A DNA stretch of 64,000 bases from Bacteroidia bacterium (GTDB taxonomy: Bacteria > Bacteroidota > Bacteroidia > Flavobacteriales > Flavobacteriaceae), in assembly GCA_030427585.1 (NCBI GenBank), contig JAUIBW010000015.1, forward strand, positions 1 to 64,000, written 5' to 3'. Positions 27,577 through 35,926 of the stretch are shown piece after piece. Under the pieces are notes generated by a model that did no database searches, was not told where the DNA came from, and saw nothing but the letters and a program-made list of their open reading frames with translations. Position 1 is the stretch's first letter; every line of letters starts with the position of its first letter. Both the position numbers and the translations under genes were made by a program.

Positions 27577-28461
27577 ATGAAGATCGGTATATACGGGCAG
27601 TTCTATCATAAAAATTCAGGAATCTATATTCAACAACTATTAGAGACTCTTGATAAAAATGGTGTAGAAGTTGTAATTGAGAAAAATTTTCTCGAATTGA
27701 TAAATCTTCATGATGAAATAGATAAAACATATTCTCATTTTAGTACTTTTGAAGAACTGGATACGTCATATGATCTTTTTTTTAGTATCGGGGGAGACGG
27801 CACTATTCTTAAAACGATCACCTATGTTCGAGATTTAGGAATCCCTATTGCTGGGATCAACACCGGAAGATTAGGTTTTTTGGCTACCATTCAAAAAGAA
27901 GAAATTAAAGATACCATAGCACTCATCCTTGATAAGAAATTTTATATTTCTTCAAGAAGTCTCTTAACAGTAGAAACTTTACCTGCCACAGAAGAATTTG
28001 GTGTATTGAATTTTGCAATGAATGAGATCGCAGTAAGCCGAAGAAATACAACCTCTATGATTACTGTACATACTACTCTTAACAATGAGTTTCTTACTTC
28101 ATATTGGGCTGATGGTTTAATTGTTTCTACTCCTACCGGGTCTACAGGATACTCCTTAAGTTGTGGTGGCCCAGTAATGATGCCTGATGCAGAAAGTATG
28201 GTACTCACTCCTATTGCTCCGCATAATCTTAATGTAAGACCTCTTGTTATACCTGATAATCAAGAAATCAAATTACAGGTCTCGGGAAGAGAAGACGCTT
28301 ATTTAATTTCTTTAGACTCAAGAATACACACACTACCCAATGAAGCTACAGTAATTATTAAAAAAGCTCCGTTCAAAATTAATATGGTAGTTCTGCAAGA
28401 TGAAAGCTTTCTAAAAACGTTGCGTAAAAAGATGCTTTGGGGGGAAGATAAACGCAATTGA
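27577..28461 (+). CDS. nadK: NAD kinase
   Basis: A 294-residue cytoplasmic kinase making NADP from NAD and ATP. The GGDGT catalytic motif is at 72-76 in SIGGDGTILKT. The NAD-binding region includes FAMNEIAVSRR near 146-156 and the glycine-rich DGLIVSTPTGSTGYSLSCGGP near 179-199. Length is normal. It is the second gene of the CBS-nadK pair. Confidence 0.97.
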   Translation: MKIGIYGQFYHKNSGIYIQQLLETLDKNGVEVVIEKNFLELINLHDEIDKTYSHFSTFEELDTSYDLFFSIGGDGTILKTITYVRDLGIPIAGINTGRLGFLATIQKEEIKDTIALILDKKFYISSRSLLTVETLPATEEFGVLNFAMNEIAVSRRNTTSMITVHTTLNNEFLTSYWADGLIVSTPTGSTGYSLSCGGPVMMPDAESMVLTPIAPHNLNVRPLVIPDNQEIKLQVSGREDAYLISLDSRIHTLPNEATVIIKKAPFKINMVVLQDESFLKTLRKKMLWGEDKRN

Positions 28462-28514
28462 ACAATAAAATGTGCTAAAAAGTGTTTTTTATTCATACTA
28501 TTTTACTCAAATTC

Positions 28515-28543
28515 TTGTGTACTAAAGTTAATTGTTATATTTG
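28515..28543 (+). promoter_or_regulatory. Promoter before the DUF6089-uppS-bamA-ompH run
   Basis: TTG, 18 bases, then TATATTTG match the Bacteroidota TTG/TAnnTTTG promoter. The -7 box ends 17 bases before the start codon at 28561. Confidence 0.6.
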
Positions 28544-28560
28544 CAAACTTTTGAAAATCT

Positions 28561-29238
28561 ATGAGATACTTAGCATCACTTATAATTGTTGTATTTTTTG
28601 TACAACCAATCGCATCACAAACTTACGAAGTAGGTTTGATGGCTGGAGGAGCTAACTATATAGGAGATGTAGGATCTACATACTACATTTCGCCTAATAA
28701 TGTTGCTTTTGGAGCCATAGGAAAATGGAACCGAAGCAAACGACATGCTTTTAGAGCTTCATTTTTGTATGCCAAACTCAATGCCAATGACAACAAAGGG
28801 GATGATAGAAGAAAACAAAGAGGGCTAAGTTTTAGCAATTCTGTAAAAGAAATATCCCTAGGAATGGAATTTAATTTCTGGGATTGGTATCTTTACGACG
28901 GAGACCCTCAATTTACCCCTTATCTATATACAGGAATTACTACATTCAATTATGGTGCATTAGCTGTTGATGCGAATAATCAAATCAATGCATATGCAGA
29001 TAAATGGAGTTTCGCAATCCCTATGGTTTTAGGGATTAAAAAAACATTAGGCAGAAAATTTGTATTAGGTGCAGAAATAGGTGCCAGATACACATTTACG
29101 GATAATCTTGATGGCAGTAATCCTGATGATAGATATGGAACAGGATTTGGTAATTTAAATAACAATGACTGGTATATATTTACAGGTATAACAATATCGT
29201 ATACCTGGGGTAGAATACCATGTTTTTGTGCTTTCTAA
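28561..29238 (+). CDS. DUF6089-type outer-membrane beta-barrel protein
   Basis: A 225-residue protein with a signal peptide (ending QPIASQ, about 20) and alternating aromatic strands typical of a small outer-membrane barrel. MAGGANYIGDVGSTYYISP near 28-46 is recognisable from flavobacterial DUF6089 proteins encoded next to uppS and bamA. It ends IPCFCAF. Its constant position suggests a role in outer-membrane biogenesis, but no function is known to me. Confidence 0.82.
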   Translation: MRYLASLIIVVFFVQPIASQTYEVGLMAGGANYIGDVGSTYYISPNNVAFGAIGKWNRSKRHAFRASFLYAKLNANDNKGDDRRKQRGLSFSNSVKEISLGMEFNFWDWYLYDGDPQFTPYLYTGITTFNYGALAVDANNQINAYADKWSFAIPMVLGIKKTLGRKFVLGAEIGARYTFTDNLDGSNPDDRYGTGFGNLNNNDWYIFTGITISYTWGRIPCFCAF

Positions 29239-29240
29239 AA

Positions 29241-29978
29241 ATGATTGATAAAAAACAATTAAACTCTAATATCCCACAGCACGTTGCCATTATTATGGAT
29301 GGTAATGGACGATGGGCTAAAAAGAAAGGTTTATTTAGAGCCGTTGGTCACGAAAACGGAACTAAAGCCGTTAAAGAAGCTGTAGAAAGCAGTGCCGAAA
29401 TAGGCGTTAAATATCTTACACTATATGCTTTTTCTACAGAAAACTGGAATAGACCAAAACTTGAAGTAGAAACCTTAATGAAACTTTTGGTAAGTTCTTT
29501 AAAAAAGGAAATCAAAACACTTAAGGATAATAATATTAAACTTAATGCTATTGGAAATTTGCAGTCGCTTCCCGATAAAGCAAGAGTAGAACTTTTAGAA
29601 GTTATTGAAAAGACCAAATCCAACACACATATGACGCTTACTCTGGCCTTAAGCTATGGAAGCAGAGAAGAGCTCGTAAAAACTATCAAAGAAATAAGTA
29701 TTAAAGTTAAAAATGGTGTAATTTCGCCACATCTTATAAATGAATCAGTCATTAATGAGCATTTGTATACAAAAGACCTGCCCGATGTGGACTTATTGAT
29801 ACGTACCAGTGGGGAACAACGTATTAGTAATTTTTTACTATGGCAAATTGCGTATGCAGAATTATATTTTACAGAAATTTTATGGCCAGACTTTAAAAAA
29901 GCCGATTTATTTGAGGCCATATACAATTATCAAAAAAGAGAAAGAAGATTTGGAAAAACTAGTGAGCAGCTCAGTTAA
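29241..29978 (+). CDS. uppS: Isoprenyl transferase (undecaprenyl diphosphate synthase)
   Basis: A cis-prenyltransferase making the C55 lipid carrier for peptidoglycan and other glycans. I choose the ATG at 29241 (245 residues, MIDKKQLN), 2 bp after the previous stop. The track start at 29220 lies inside the upstream gene and adds a non-conserved MFLCFLK. The catalytic Asp is in HVAIIMDGNGRWA (Asp20). Other family motifs are YAFSTENWNRP, the RTSGEQR block and WPDF near the end. Confidence 0.96.
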   Translation: MIDKKQLNSNIPQHVAIIMDGNGRWAKKKGLFRAVGHENGTKAVKEAVESSAEIGVKYLTLYAFSTENWNRPKLEVETLMKLLVSSLKKEIKTLKDNNIKLNAIGNLQSLPDKARVELLEVIEKTKSNTHMTLTLALSYGSREELVKTIKEISIKVKNGVISPHLINESVINEHLYTKDLPDVDLLIRTSGEQRISNFLLWQIAYAELYFTEILWPDFKKADLFEAIYNYQKRERRFGKTSEQLS

Positions 29979-29982
29979 AGAA

Positions 29983-32613
29983 ATGACAAAAAAACTACTT
30001 ATTACGTATTTTACGTTACTCGCCTTATTAATATCAACATCACTTTCTGCACAAAATTTACCTGGTGCTAACGGGAAAGAGTACATTATTGGAGATATTA
30101 AAGTTACCGGGATTACCAGTTACAATGAAAATACAGTAATTACTTTTACTGGTCTTAGAAAAGGAGAACGTATTTTTCTTCCGGGAGATCGAATAAGTAA
30201 AGTCATCAAGAAATTATGGGATCTCGAATTATTTAGTGATATTAACTTTTACATTAGTAATGTAGAAGGAGACGTTGCCGATCTCGAAATTAATATACAA
30301 GAAGTACCTGAGTTAAACGAAGTTCGTATTCAAGGAATTAAAAAGCGTAAATCCGAAGAGTTAATTAAAGATAATGGATTAACCAAAGGCGCAAAGGTTA
30401 CAGAAAATCTTATAACTACAACTCGTAACTTTATTACTAATAAGTATAAAAAAGACGGGTTTCTAAACTCCAAAGTTGTTATTAACACAATCCCTGTTAA
30501 AGATACAGTTGCAAGCAATAAGGTAAATATGGTTGTACTGATCGACAAAGGAGACCGGGTTAAAGTTGATAAAATTAATATAGAAGGAAACGAACAGCTT
30601 TCTGATGCTAAGGTGCGCAGAGCAATGAAAAACACCAAACGCAAGAAGTTTTTAAGATTCTGGAAACGATCAAAGTATATTCGAGCAGATTATGAAGAGG
30701 ATAAAGATAATATCATTACAAAATATAAAGAAAAAGGATATCGAGATGCGCGTATCACTTCAGATAGTTTGATTATTGAAGATGACAATAGTGTATCGCT
30801 TAATCTTAATCTTGAAGAAGGTAATAAGTATTATTTCGGTAATATTACATTTCTAGGTAATAGTGTATATACTGACCGAGAATTAGCCCGGCAACTTGTC
30901 ATTAAAAAAGGAGATGTATATAATGGTGTTCTTTTAGAAAAGCAAATTGCTGATAATAGTAAGCCTGATGCAAATGATCTTACCAACTTATATCAAAACA
31001 ACGGATATTTATTTTCTTCTATTGATGCCGTAGAAACAAAAGTATATAATGATACTCTTGATTTTGAAATCAGAATACGTGAAGGAAAACTTACCTATTT
31101 TGACCACATTACCGTTACCGGAAATGACAAAACAAATGATCATGTAATTTATAGAACACTTAGAACCAGACCTGGCCAACGTTATAGTAAAGATCTTGTG
31201 GTACGAACCGTTCGTGAATTGGGACAGTTAGGATTTTTCGACCCAGAACAACTAGAACCACAATTTAAAAATGCAAATCCTCAAGCAGGAACCATTGACA
31301 TTAACTATCCTGTGGTAGAAAAAGGATCTAGCCAAATAGAACTTCAAGGTGGTTTTGGAGGAGGTGGCTTTGTAGGAACTCTGGGGTTAGCTTTTAGCAA
31401 CTTTTCAATACGTAACATTTTTAATAAAGAATCTTACAGTCCTCTACCCATGGGGGATGGTCAAACGCTTAGAATTAGAGCTCAGGCCAGTAGATTCTTT
31501 CAAACCTATAGTCTTTCTTTTGTAGAACCATGGTTAGGAGGAAAAAGACCATATCAACTCTCTACATCGTTCTCTCATACGATCCAGTTCTTGCTTAATA
31601 ACAGAACACGTCGAGTAGATAGAGATAGTAAATTTCTTATTACTGGTGGATCAATAGGAATAGCTAAAAGATTAAATTGGCCGGATAATTACTTTACATT
31701 GTCTCAAGCTATCAGTGTAAGGCACTATAATCTTAAAAACTACAATACACGATTATTTACTTTTGGTAATGGGTCTTCTAATGATCTATCCTATACTATT
31801 GGAATCAATAGAAACAATACTACTGTAAACCCTATTTTCCCAACAGGAGGATCAGAATTTAATCTTGTTGCCAAACTTTCTGTACCCTACTCTCTTTTTG
31901 ACGGAGTAGATTACGGCGAATTAGCTGATCGTAGAGATGCCTTAGAAGAAGAAAGAAGCAATCTAGACAACAGTAATCCGAGAGATCTTGTAAGAAACGC
32001 TGAAATAGGTACAGAGATTGGAGAAATTGATCAGGAACGTTTTAAATGGCTAGAATACTATAAGTTAAAATTTGATGGTACCTGGTATACAAGTTTAGTC
32101 AATATCGGGAAAAAACCTTTGGTTCTAAAGACAAAAGCCGAGTACGGTTTTTTAGGTGCGTATAATAACAAAAGAGGTAATATTCCTTTTGAACGTTTTT
32201 TCCTAGGAGGAGATGGATTGGGGGCTACAAGTCTTGATGGTCGTGAAGTTGTTTCGTTAAGAGGGTACCCAAATCAATCTATTACTCCACAAAGTAGAAC
32301 TAACAATCAAGATTTTGATGCCGATGGGGCAACAATTTATAACAAATATTCGTTAGAGCTTCGTTATCCTATAACACTAAAACCTGCGGCGTCAATATAT
32401 GTGTTGGGATTTTTGGAAGGTGGAGCCTCTTATGATAGCTTTAAAAGTTTTAATCCCTTCCAATTAAGTCGTTCAACTGGTGCAGGTTTACGTATCTTTA
32501 TGCCAGCATTTGGGTTATTAGGTATAGATTTTGGGTATGGTTTTGATCCTATTCCGGGAACAAATCAGGCTAATGGATGGGAAACCCATTTTATTATAGG
32601 ACAACAATTTTAG
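29983..32613 (+). CDS. bamA: Outer-membrane protein assembly factor BamA
   Basis: The core subunit of the beta-barrel assembly machine. I choose the ATG at 29983 (876 residues), 4 bp after uppS. It gives a clean signal peptide MTKKLLITYFTLLALLISTSLSAQ; the track's extra 58 residues overlap uppS. Five POTRA-like repeats occupy about 25-430 and the 16-strand barrel the rest. RGYPNQSITPQ near 697 is the lid-loop region that in BamA normally carries (V/I)RGF/Y, and the protein ends in a strand with terminal Phe (FIIGQQF). It is followed by two Skp-like chaperones. Confidence 0.96.
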   Translation: MTKKLLITYFTLLALLISTSLSAQNLPGANGKEYIIGDIKVTGITSYNENTVITFTGLRKGERIFLPGDRISKVIKKLWDLELFSDINFYISNVEGDVADLEINIQEVPELNEVRIQGIKKRKSEELIKDNGLTKGAKVTENLITTTRNFITNKYKKDGFLNSKVVINTIPVKDTVASNKVNMVVLIDKGDRVKVDKINIEGNEQLSDAKVRRAMKNTKRKKFLRFWKRSKYIRADYEEDKDNIITKYKEKGYRDARITSDSLIIEDDNSVSLNLNLEEGNKYYFGNITFLGNSVYTDRELARQLVIKKGDVYNGVLLEKQIADNSKPDANDLTNLYQNNGYLFSSIDAVETKVYNDTLDFEIRIREGKLTYFDHITVTGNDKTNDHVIYRTLRTRPGQRYSKDLVVRTVRELGQLGFFDPEQLEPQFKNANPQAGTIDINYPVVEKGSSQIELQGGFGGGGFVGTLGLAFSNFSIRNIFNKESYSPLPMGDGQTLRIRAQASRFFQTYSLSFVEPWLGGKRPYQLSTSFSHTIQFLLNNRTRRVDRDSKFLITGGSIGIAKRLNWPDNYFTLSQAISVRHYNLKNYNTRLFTFGNGSSNDLSYTIGINRNNTTVNPIFPTGGSEFNLVAKLSVPYSLFDGVDYGELADRRDALEEERSNLDNSNPRDLVRNAEIGTEIGEIDQERFKWLEYYKLKFDGTWYTSLVNIGKKPLVLKTKAEYGFLGAYNNKRGNIPFERFFLGGDGLGATSLDGREVVSLRGYPNQSITPQSRTNNQDFDADGATIYNKYSLELRYPITLKPAASIYVLGFLEGGASYDSFKSFNPFQLSRSTGAGLRIFMPAFGLLGIDFGYGFDPIPGTNQANGWETHFIIGQQF

Positions 32614-32648
32614 TTTTGGCACGATTATTTCTATATACACACAAAGTT

Positions 32649-33506
32649 ATGAAAACAAAGGGTCTTTTACTAGTTGCAACAGTCAGTTGGCTATTTTTCA
32701 CAAATGCAGTACATGCACAGAAAGGTATTAGGATTGGCTATATTGATATGAGTTATATTCTGGAAAATGTTCCAGAATACAATGAAGCTTCTTCTGAACT
32801 TGAAACCAAAGTACAAAAATGGAAAGTTGAAATAGAAGCAGAACTTAAAGAAGTTGAAGAAATGCGCAAAGACCTTAATAATGAAAGAGTCTTGTTAACC
32901 AAAGAACTAATTGAAGAAAGAGAAGAAGATATCTTTTTTAAGGAAAAAGAGATATTAGAGTATCAACAAAAACGATTTGGCCCAAATGGAGATCTTTTCA
33001 TTCAAAAAAAGAGATTGGTTCAGCCTGTACAAGATCAGGTTTTTGTAGCAGTTCAAGAGATTGCCAAAAACAAAAAATATGATTTTGTTTTTGATAAATC
33101 AGCAGATTTGGTAATGTTATATTCTGCAGATCGATTTGATATAAGTGATCAGGTATTACTTAGAATAAATAGAGCTTCAAAAAGAAAACAGCTCAACAGT
33201 AAGAAAGATAAAAAAGCCTTGGAAAGAGCTGAAAAAAGAAATGCAGAACAAGAAGCTGAAGTGTCTGACAGAGAACGTGAAGCTCAAAAAAGATTATCAG
33301 AAAGAGAACAACTTCTCGCAGAACGTAAAGCAGAAAGAGACTCTATAAGAGCTGCCAAAAAGAAAGAGTTCGAAGAAAGAAGAGCTCGATTATTAGAATT
33401 GCAAAAAAGAAAGAAAGACTCTATTAAAGCTTTAAAAGCTCAAAAAGAAAATCTAAAAAATAATGACTCATCGTCTGATGCTGATAGTAGAAAAGACAAT
33501 GATTAA
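32649..33506 (+). CDS. OmpH/Skp-family periplasmic chaperone, long form
   Basis: A Skp-like holdase expected to escort unfolded barrel proteins to BamA. The start at 32649 (285 residues) gives the signal peptide MKTKGLLLVATVSWLFFTNAVHAQ; the track start lies inside bamA. The OmpH core runs from RIGYIDMSYILENVPEYNEA to about 160. An unusually long, highly charged coiled-coil tail follows (about 165-285), rich in Lys, Arg and Glu, roughly 100 residues more than the neighbouring paralogue. The tail may extend the tentacles or contact another partner. Confidence 0.92.
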   Translation: MKTKGLLLVATVSWLFFTNAVHAQKGIRIGYIDMSYILENVPEYNEASSELETKVQKWKVEIEAELKEVEEMRKDLNNERVLLTKELIEEREEDIFFKEKEILEYQQKRFGPNGDLFIQKKRLVQPVQDQVFVAVQEIAKNKKYDFVFDKSADLVMLYSADRFDISDQVLLRINRASKRKQLNSKKDKKALERAEKRNAEQEAEVSDREREAQKRLSEREQLLAERKAERDSIRAAKKKEFEERRARLLELQKRKKDSIKALKAQKENLKNNDSSSDADSRKDND

Positions 33507-33551
33507 ATAATTAATTTATAAATTTATAACACCCTTTAATAATACTTACAA

Positions 33552-34061
33552 ATGAAACAATTTAGAACATTATTAGTAGCTATTGCAATTACCATAGGAA
33601 GCTCAAGTTTTATGAATGCTCAATCAAAAGTAGCACATATTGCATCACAGGAGCTTGTAGAAGCAATGCCTGCTTTTAAAGCTGCAAAAAGTGAGATCGA
33701 AAAATTAAATAAGACTTATGATGCGGAAATCAGAAATATGGTGTTAGAGTTACAAAACACTATTAAAAAATATTCTCAGGAAGCTGAAACTAAGACAGAT
33801 GAAGAGAATTTAAAAAGACAGCAAGAAGTACAAGCTACAGAAAAAAGTATTAATGATTATAGAACAAATGCACTTCAGGATCTTCAGAAAAAAGAAATCG
33901 AATTAATGAAGCCTATCTATGAGCAAGCACGTACATCTATCCAAAAGGTGGCAAGAGCACAAGGTTTTCAATACGTATTAGATTCTACTACAGGTACCGG
34001 AGTAATTATGGCTGATGGTAAAAACCTAATGGCAGATGTAAAAAAAGATTTAGGTATATAA
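33552..34061 (+). CDS. OmpH/Skp-family periplasmic chaperone, short form
   Basis: A 169-residue Skp-like protein with a signal peptide ending SSFMNAQ (about 24). It has the standard layout: an N-terminal strand (VAHIASQELVEAMPAFKAA), a long coiled coil with TYDAEIRNMVLELQ, and C-terminal strands (FQYVLDSTTGTGVIMADG). It is 45 bp after the long paralogue and ends in a terminator, closing the uppS-bamA-ompH-ompH unit. Confidence 0.93.
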   Translation: MKQFRTLLVAIAITIGSSSFMNAQSKVAHIASQELVEAMPAFKAAKSEIEKLNKTYDAEIRNMVLELQNTIKKYSQEAETKTDEENLKRQQEVQATEKSINDYRTNALQDLQKKEIELMKPIYEQARTSIQKVARAQGFQYVLDSTTGTGVIMADGKNLMADVKKDLGI

Positions 34062-34088
34062 CAATTCTACTTTAGCTTTAACAAAATT

Positions 34089-34121
34089 AAAAACAGTGAG
34101 AAGTTTTCTCACTGTTTTTTT
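34089..34121 (+). terminator. Terminator closing the bamA-ompH unit
   Basis: AAAACAGTGAGAA and TTCTCACTGTTTT pair around a short loop and run into T7, 28 bp after the stop of the second ompH gene. Confidence 0.9.
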
Positions 34122-34135
34122 ATTTTTGAATAAAT

Positions 34136-34143
34136 TACATTTG
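34136..34143 (+). promoter_or_regulatory. Candidate -7 promoter element very close to murI
   Basis: TACATTTG matches TAnnTTTG but ends only 5 bases before the murI ATG. If used, the transcript would be leaderless or nearly so. Confidence 0.35.
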
Positions 34144-34148
34144 CACTA

Positions 34149-34937
34149 ATGCAACATCAACCAATAGGCATATTTGATTCGGGTGTCGGAGGAACTTCTA
34201 TCTGGAAAGAAATCATCTCCTTACTACCATATGAGAGCACCATTTTTTTGGCAGATAGCAAATACGCACCATATGGCAAACGCAGTAAAGAAGAAATCAC
34301 CCGTCTAAGCATTAAAAACACAGAAAAACTACTCAGTTTTAATTGTAAAATTATTGTAGTTGCCTGCAATACAGCTACTACAAATGCAATTAAAGCATTG
34401 CGGTCTTCTTATGATATTCCGATTATCGGTATTGAACCTGCCATAAAACCTGCAGCTATACACACCCAAACAAAAAAAGTTGGAGTTCTCGCTACCAAAG
34501 GCACATTATCCAGTGAGCTATTTGCTCAAACCTCTGACCTATATGCGCAAAATATTGAAGTTATTGAGGTCATTGGAACAGGACTGGTCGAACTTATAGA
34601 AGCAGGAAAAATAGAATCCGAAGAAATGTATCAACTACTTCTCTCCTATATCACCCCAATGCTCAAAAAAAATATGGATTATCTTGTTCTGGGATGCACA
34701 CACTACCCATACCTAATTCCTGTTTTAAAGAAAATACTACCAAAACATGTATCTGTTATTGATTCTGGAGAAGCTGTTGCACGACAAACCAAAGCTGTAT
34801 TGATCGCAAATCATCTCTTAAACCCAGGTTCTGAAATAGGTAAACATACTTTATATACTAATGGGAATATATCTGTGGTACAGGAAATACTTAAATCAAG
34901 TACTATTGACCATACCATAAAACAATTACACTTTTAA
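34149..34937 (+). CDS. murI: Glutamate racemase
   Basis: A 262-residue cofactor-independent racemase making D-glutamate for peptidoglycan. The opening IGIFDSGVGGTSIW is diagnostic. The two catalytic cysteines are in VVACNTATTNA (about 73) and LGCTHYPYL (about 184). Length is normal. It follows the terminator of the bamA unit and is followed after 14 bp by a small lipoprotein gene that is probably co-transcribed. Confidence 0.97.
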   Translation: MQHQPIGIFDSGVGGTSIWKEIISLLPYESTIFLADSKYAPYGKRSKEEITRLSIKNTEKLLSFNCKIIVVACNTATTNAIKALRSSYDIPIIGIEPAIKPAAIHTQTKKVGVLATKGTLSSELFAQTSDLYAQNIEVIEVIGTGLVELIEAGKIESEEMYQLLLSYITPMLKKNMDYLVLGCTHYPYLIPVLKKILPKHVSVIDSGEAVARQTKAVLIANHLLNPGSEIGKHTLYTNGNISVVQEILKSSTIDHTIKQLHF

Positions 34938-34951
34938 ACCTTTATTCTAAA

Positions 34952-35509
34952 ATGAAAAAACTAGAAATGTCAATTTATACTAAAAACATATATAACGTAT
35001 CAATTATATTTTTATTAGCTATGTTTTTAAGTTGTAACACTTCCAAAAAGCAACATATACCTGTACAGGTAATCTATCAAGATCAGGAGACAGAATCTTA
35101 TAATGAACAAGCAATTATAACTGGCGAATGGCATCTAGATTCTATTACCCATACGAACAAGAAAAAAAAAGAAGGTGACACACAATTTCCTTTTGTAACA
35201 ACGATCTGGTCTTTTTCTAACAAAGAAACATATACCGTAGTAAAACAAGAAGAAGATTTAAAACTATCACTGGATAGCCTTAAATCAAATATTACGGCTC
35301 ATTCCCCAAAACATAAATTAAACGGAAAATATAAGCAAAAAGGAGATCTTCTTATCACATCTATTTTGGGAGGAAAAACCGAATATAAAATCAAAGAAAA
35401 ATCAGATTCATTATTAGTATTAGAATCTCAAAGATATCAAGTTCCTCCCATTAAAGAAGAAGACAAAGACAAGGTTACAAATCATTACTTTTCTACTGTT
35501 AAAAAATAA
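34952..35509 (+). CDS. Lipocalin-like small lipoprotein, function unknown
   Basis: A 185-residue lipoprotein with signal segment and lipobox MFLSC (Cys about 28). The N-terminal MKKLE may be an overcall; the ATG five codons later (MSIYTKN) is equally possible. The mature part has the layout GEWHLDSITH, then TTIWSFSNKETYTV and GKYKQKGDLLITS, which resembles lipocalin-like flavobacterial lipoproteins. It lies 14 bp after murI and ends about 20 bp before a large hairpin. Function unknown. Confidence 0.75.
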   Translation: MKKLEMSIYTKNIYNVSIIFLLAMFLSCNTSKKQHIPVQVIYQDQETESYNEQAIITGEWHLDSITHTNKKKKEGDTQFPFVTTIWSFSNKETYTVVKQEEDLKLSLDSLKSNITAHSPKHKLNGKYKQKGDLLITSILGGKTEYKIKEKSDSLLVLESQRYQVPPIKEEDKDKVTNHYFSTVKK

Positions 35510-35526
35510 TTCAAACACAAAACAAT

Positions 35527-35575
35527 GAAGCGATTTAAACTTTTTTGCCAGAATCAAAAAAGCTTAAATCACTTC
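35527..35575 (-). terminator. Large hairpin between convergent genes, best read as minus-strand terminator
   Basis: Two 20-bp arms (35527-35546 and 35556-35575) surround a 9-nt loop. On the plus strand there are two mismatches; on the minus strand both become G-U pairs, so the RNA stem is continuous there. U-rich sequence follows on the minus strand. It would end the GG-leader peptide transcript 17 bp after its stop. Confidence 0.65.
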
Positions 35576-35592
35576 AATAACTAATACATCTT

Positions 35593-35811
35593 CTAACAGT
35601 AAATAGGGCCACTAATTCCACCACCATTACCCGTGCCTCCACCGGTACCTCCACAATCATTAGTATAGCACGTCTGACCAGGGTTATTACCTTGTCCTGC
35701 ACAACTGTGTAACGACGGGTTAGCTGTTCCTCCTTTGATGGATTTAGAGGCTAGATTAGAAATTTTGATTTTCTCTAGAGATAGTTTTTTTAACAATTCT
35801 CTTTTTTTCAT
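35593..35811 (-). CDS. GG-leader peptide, candidate RiPP precursor
   Basis: A 72-residue peptide. The leader MKKRELLKKLSLEKIKISNL (1-20) ends in a double glycine at 27-28 (SIKGG). This layout is that of Bacteroidota class I lanthipeptide-like or natural-product precursors. The 44-residue core has four Cys (37, 48, 53, 72), several Ser and Thr, and a Gly-rich tail ending IYC. No LanB, LanC, radical SAM enzyme or peptidase-containing (C39) exporter is seen in the window, so maturation enzymes would be elsewhere or absent. It lies 115 bp downstream of a LytTR response regulator on the same strand. The precursor call is inference from sequence style; disulfide or thioether chemistry cannot be told. 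Confidence 0.65.
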   Translation of the reverse strand: MKKRELLKKLSLEKIKISNLASKSIKGGTANPSLHSCAGQGNNPGQTCYTNDCGGTGGGTGNGGGISGPIYC

Positions 35812-35926
35812 AATTTTAAGTTTTTGTAGTTAATAATACCAGATATTACAAATTACAACAACTAACACTTGTTTTTTTGACGTATTTTAACACAAAAAAT
35901 CAAAATATCATAATTATCAGACAAGG

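Noticed and set aside
29220-29240. Upstream ATG for uppS
   Set aside because: It lies within the preceding gene and adds non-conserved residues.
29809-29982. N-terminal extension of BamA in the ORF track
   Set aside because: It overlaps uppS and has no signal peptide; the ATG at 29983 gives a clean one.
32577-32648. N-terminal extension of the first ompH gene
   Set aside because: It lies inside the bamA 3' end; the ATG at 32649 gives a proper signal peptide.
35527-35575. Inverted repeat as an insertion-sequence end or MITE
   Set aside because: It is a single compact hairpin at a convergent gene junction with no transposase or target duplication; a terminator explains it.
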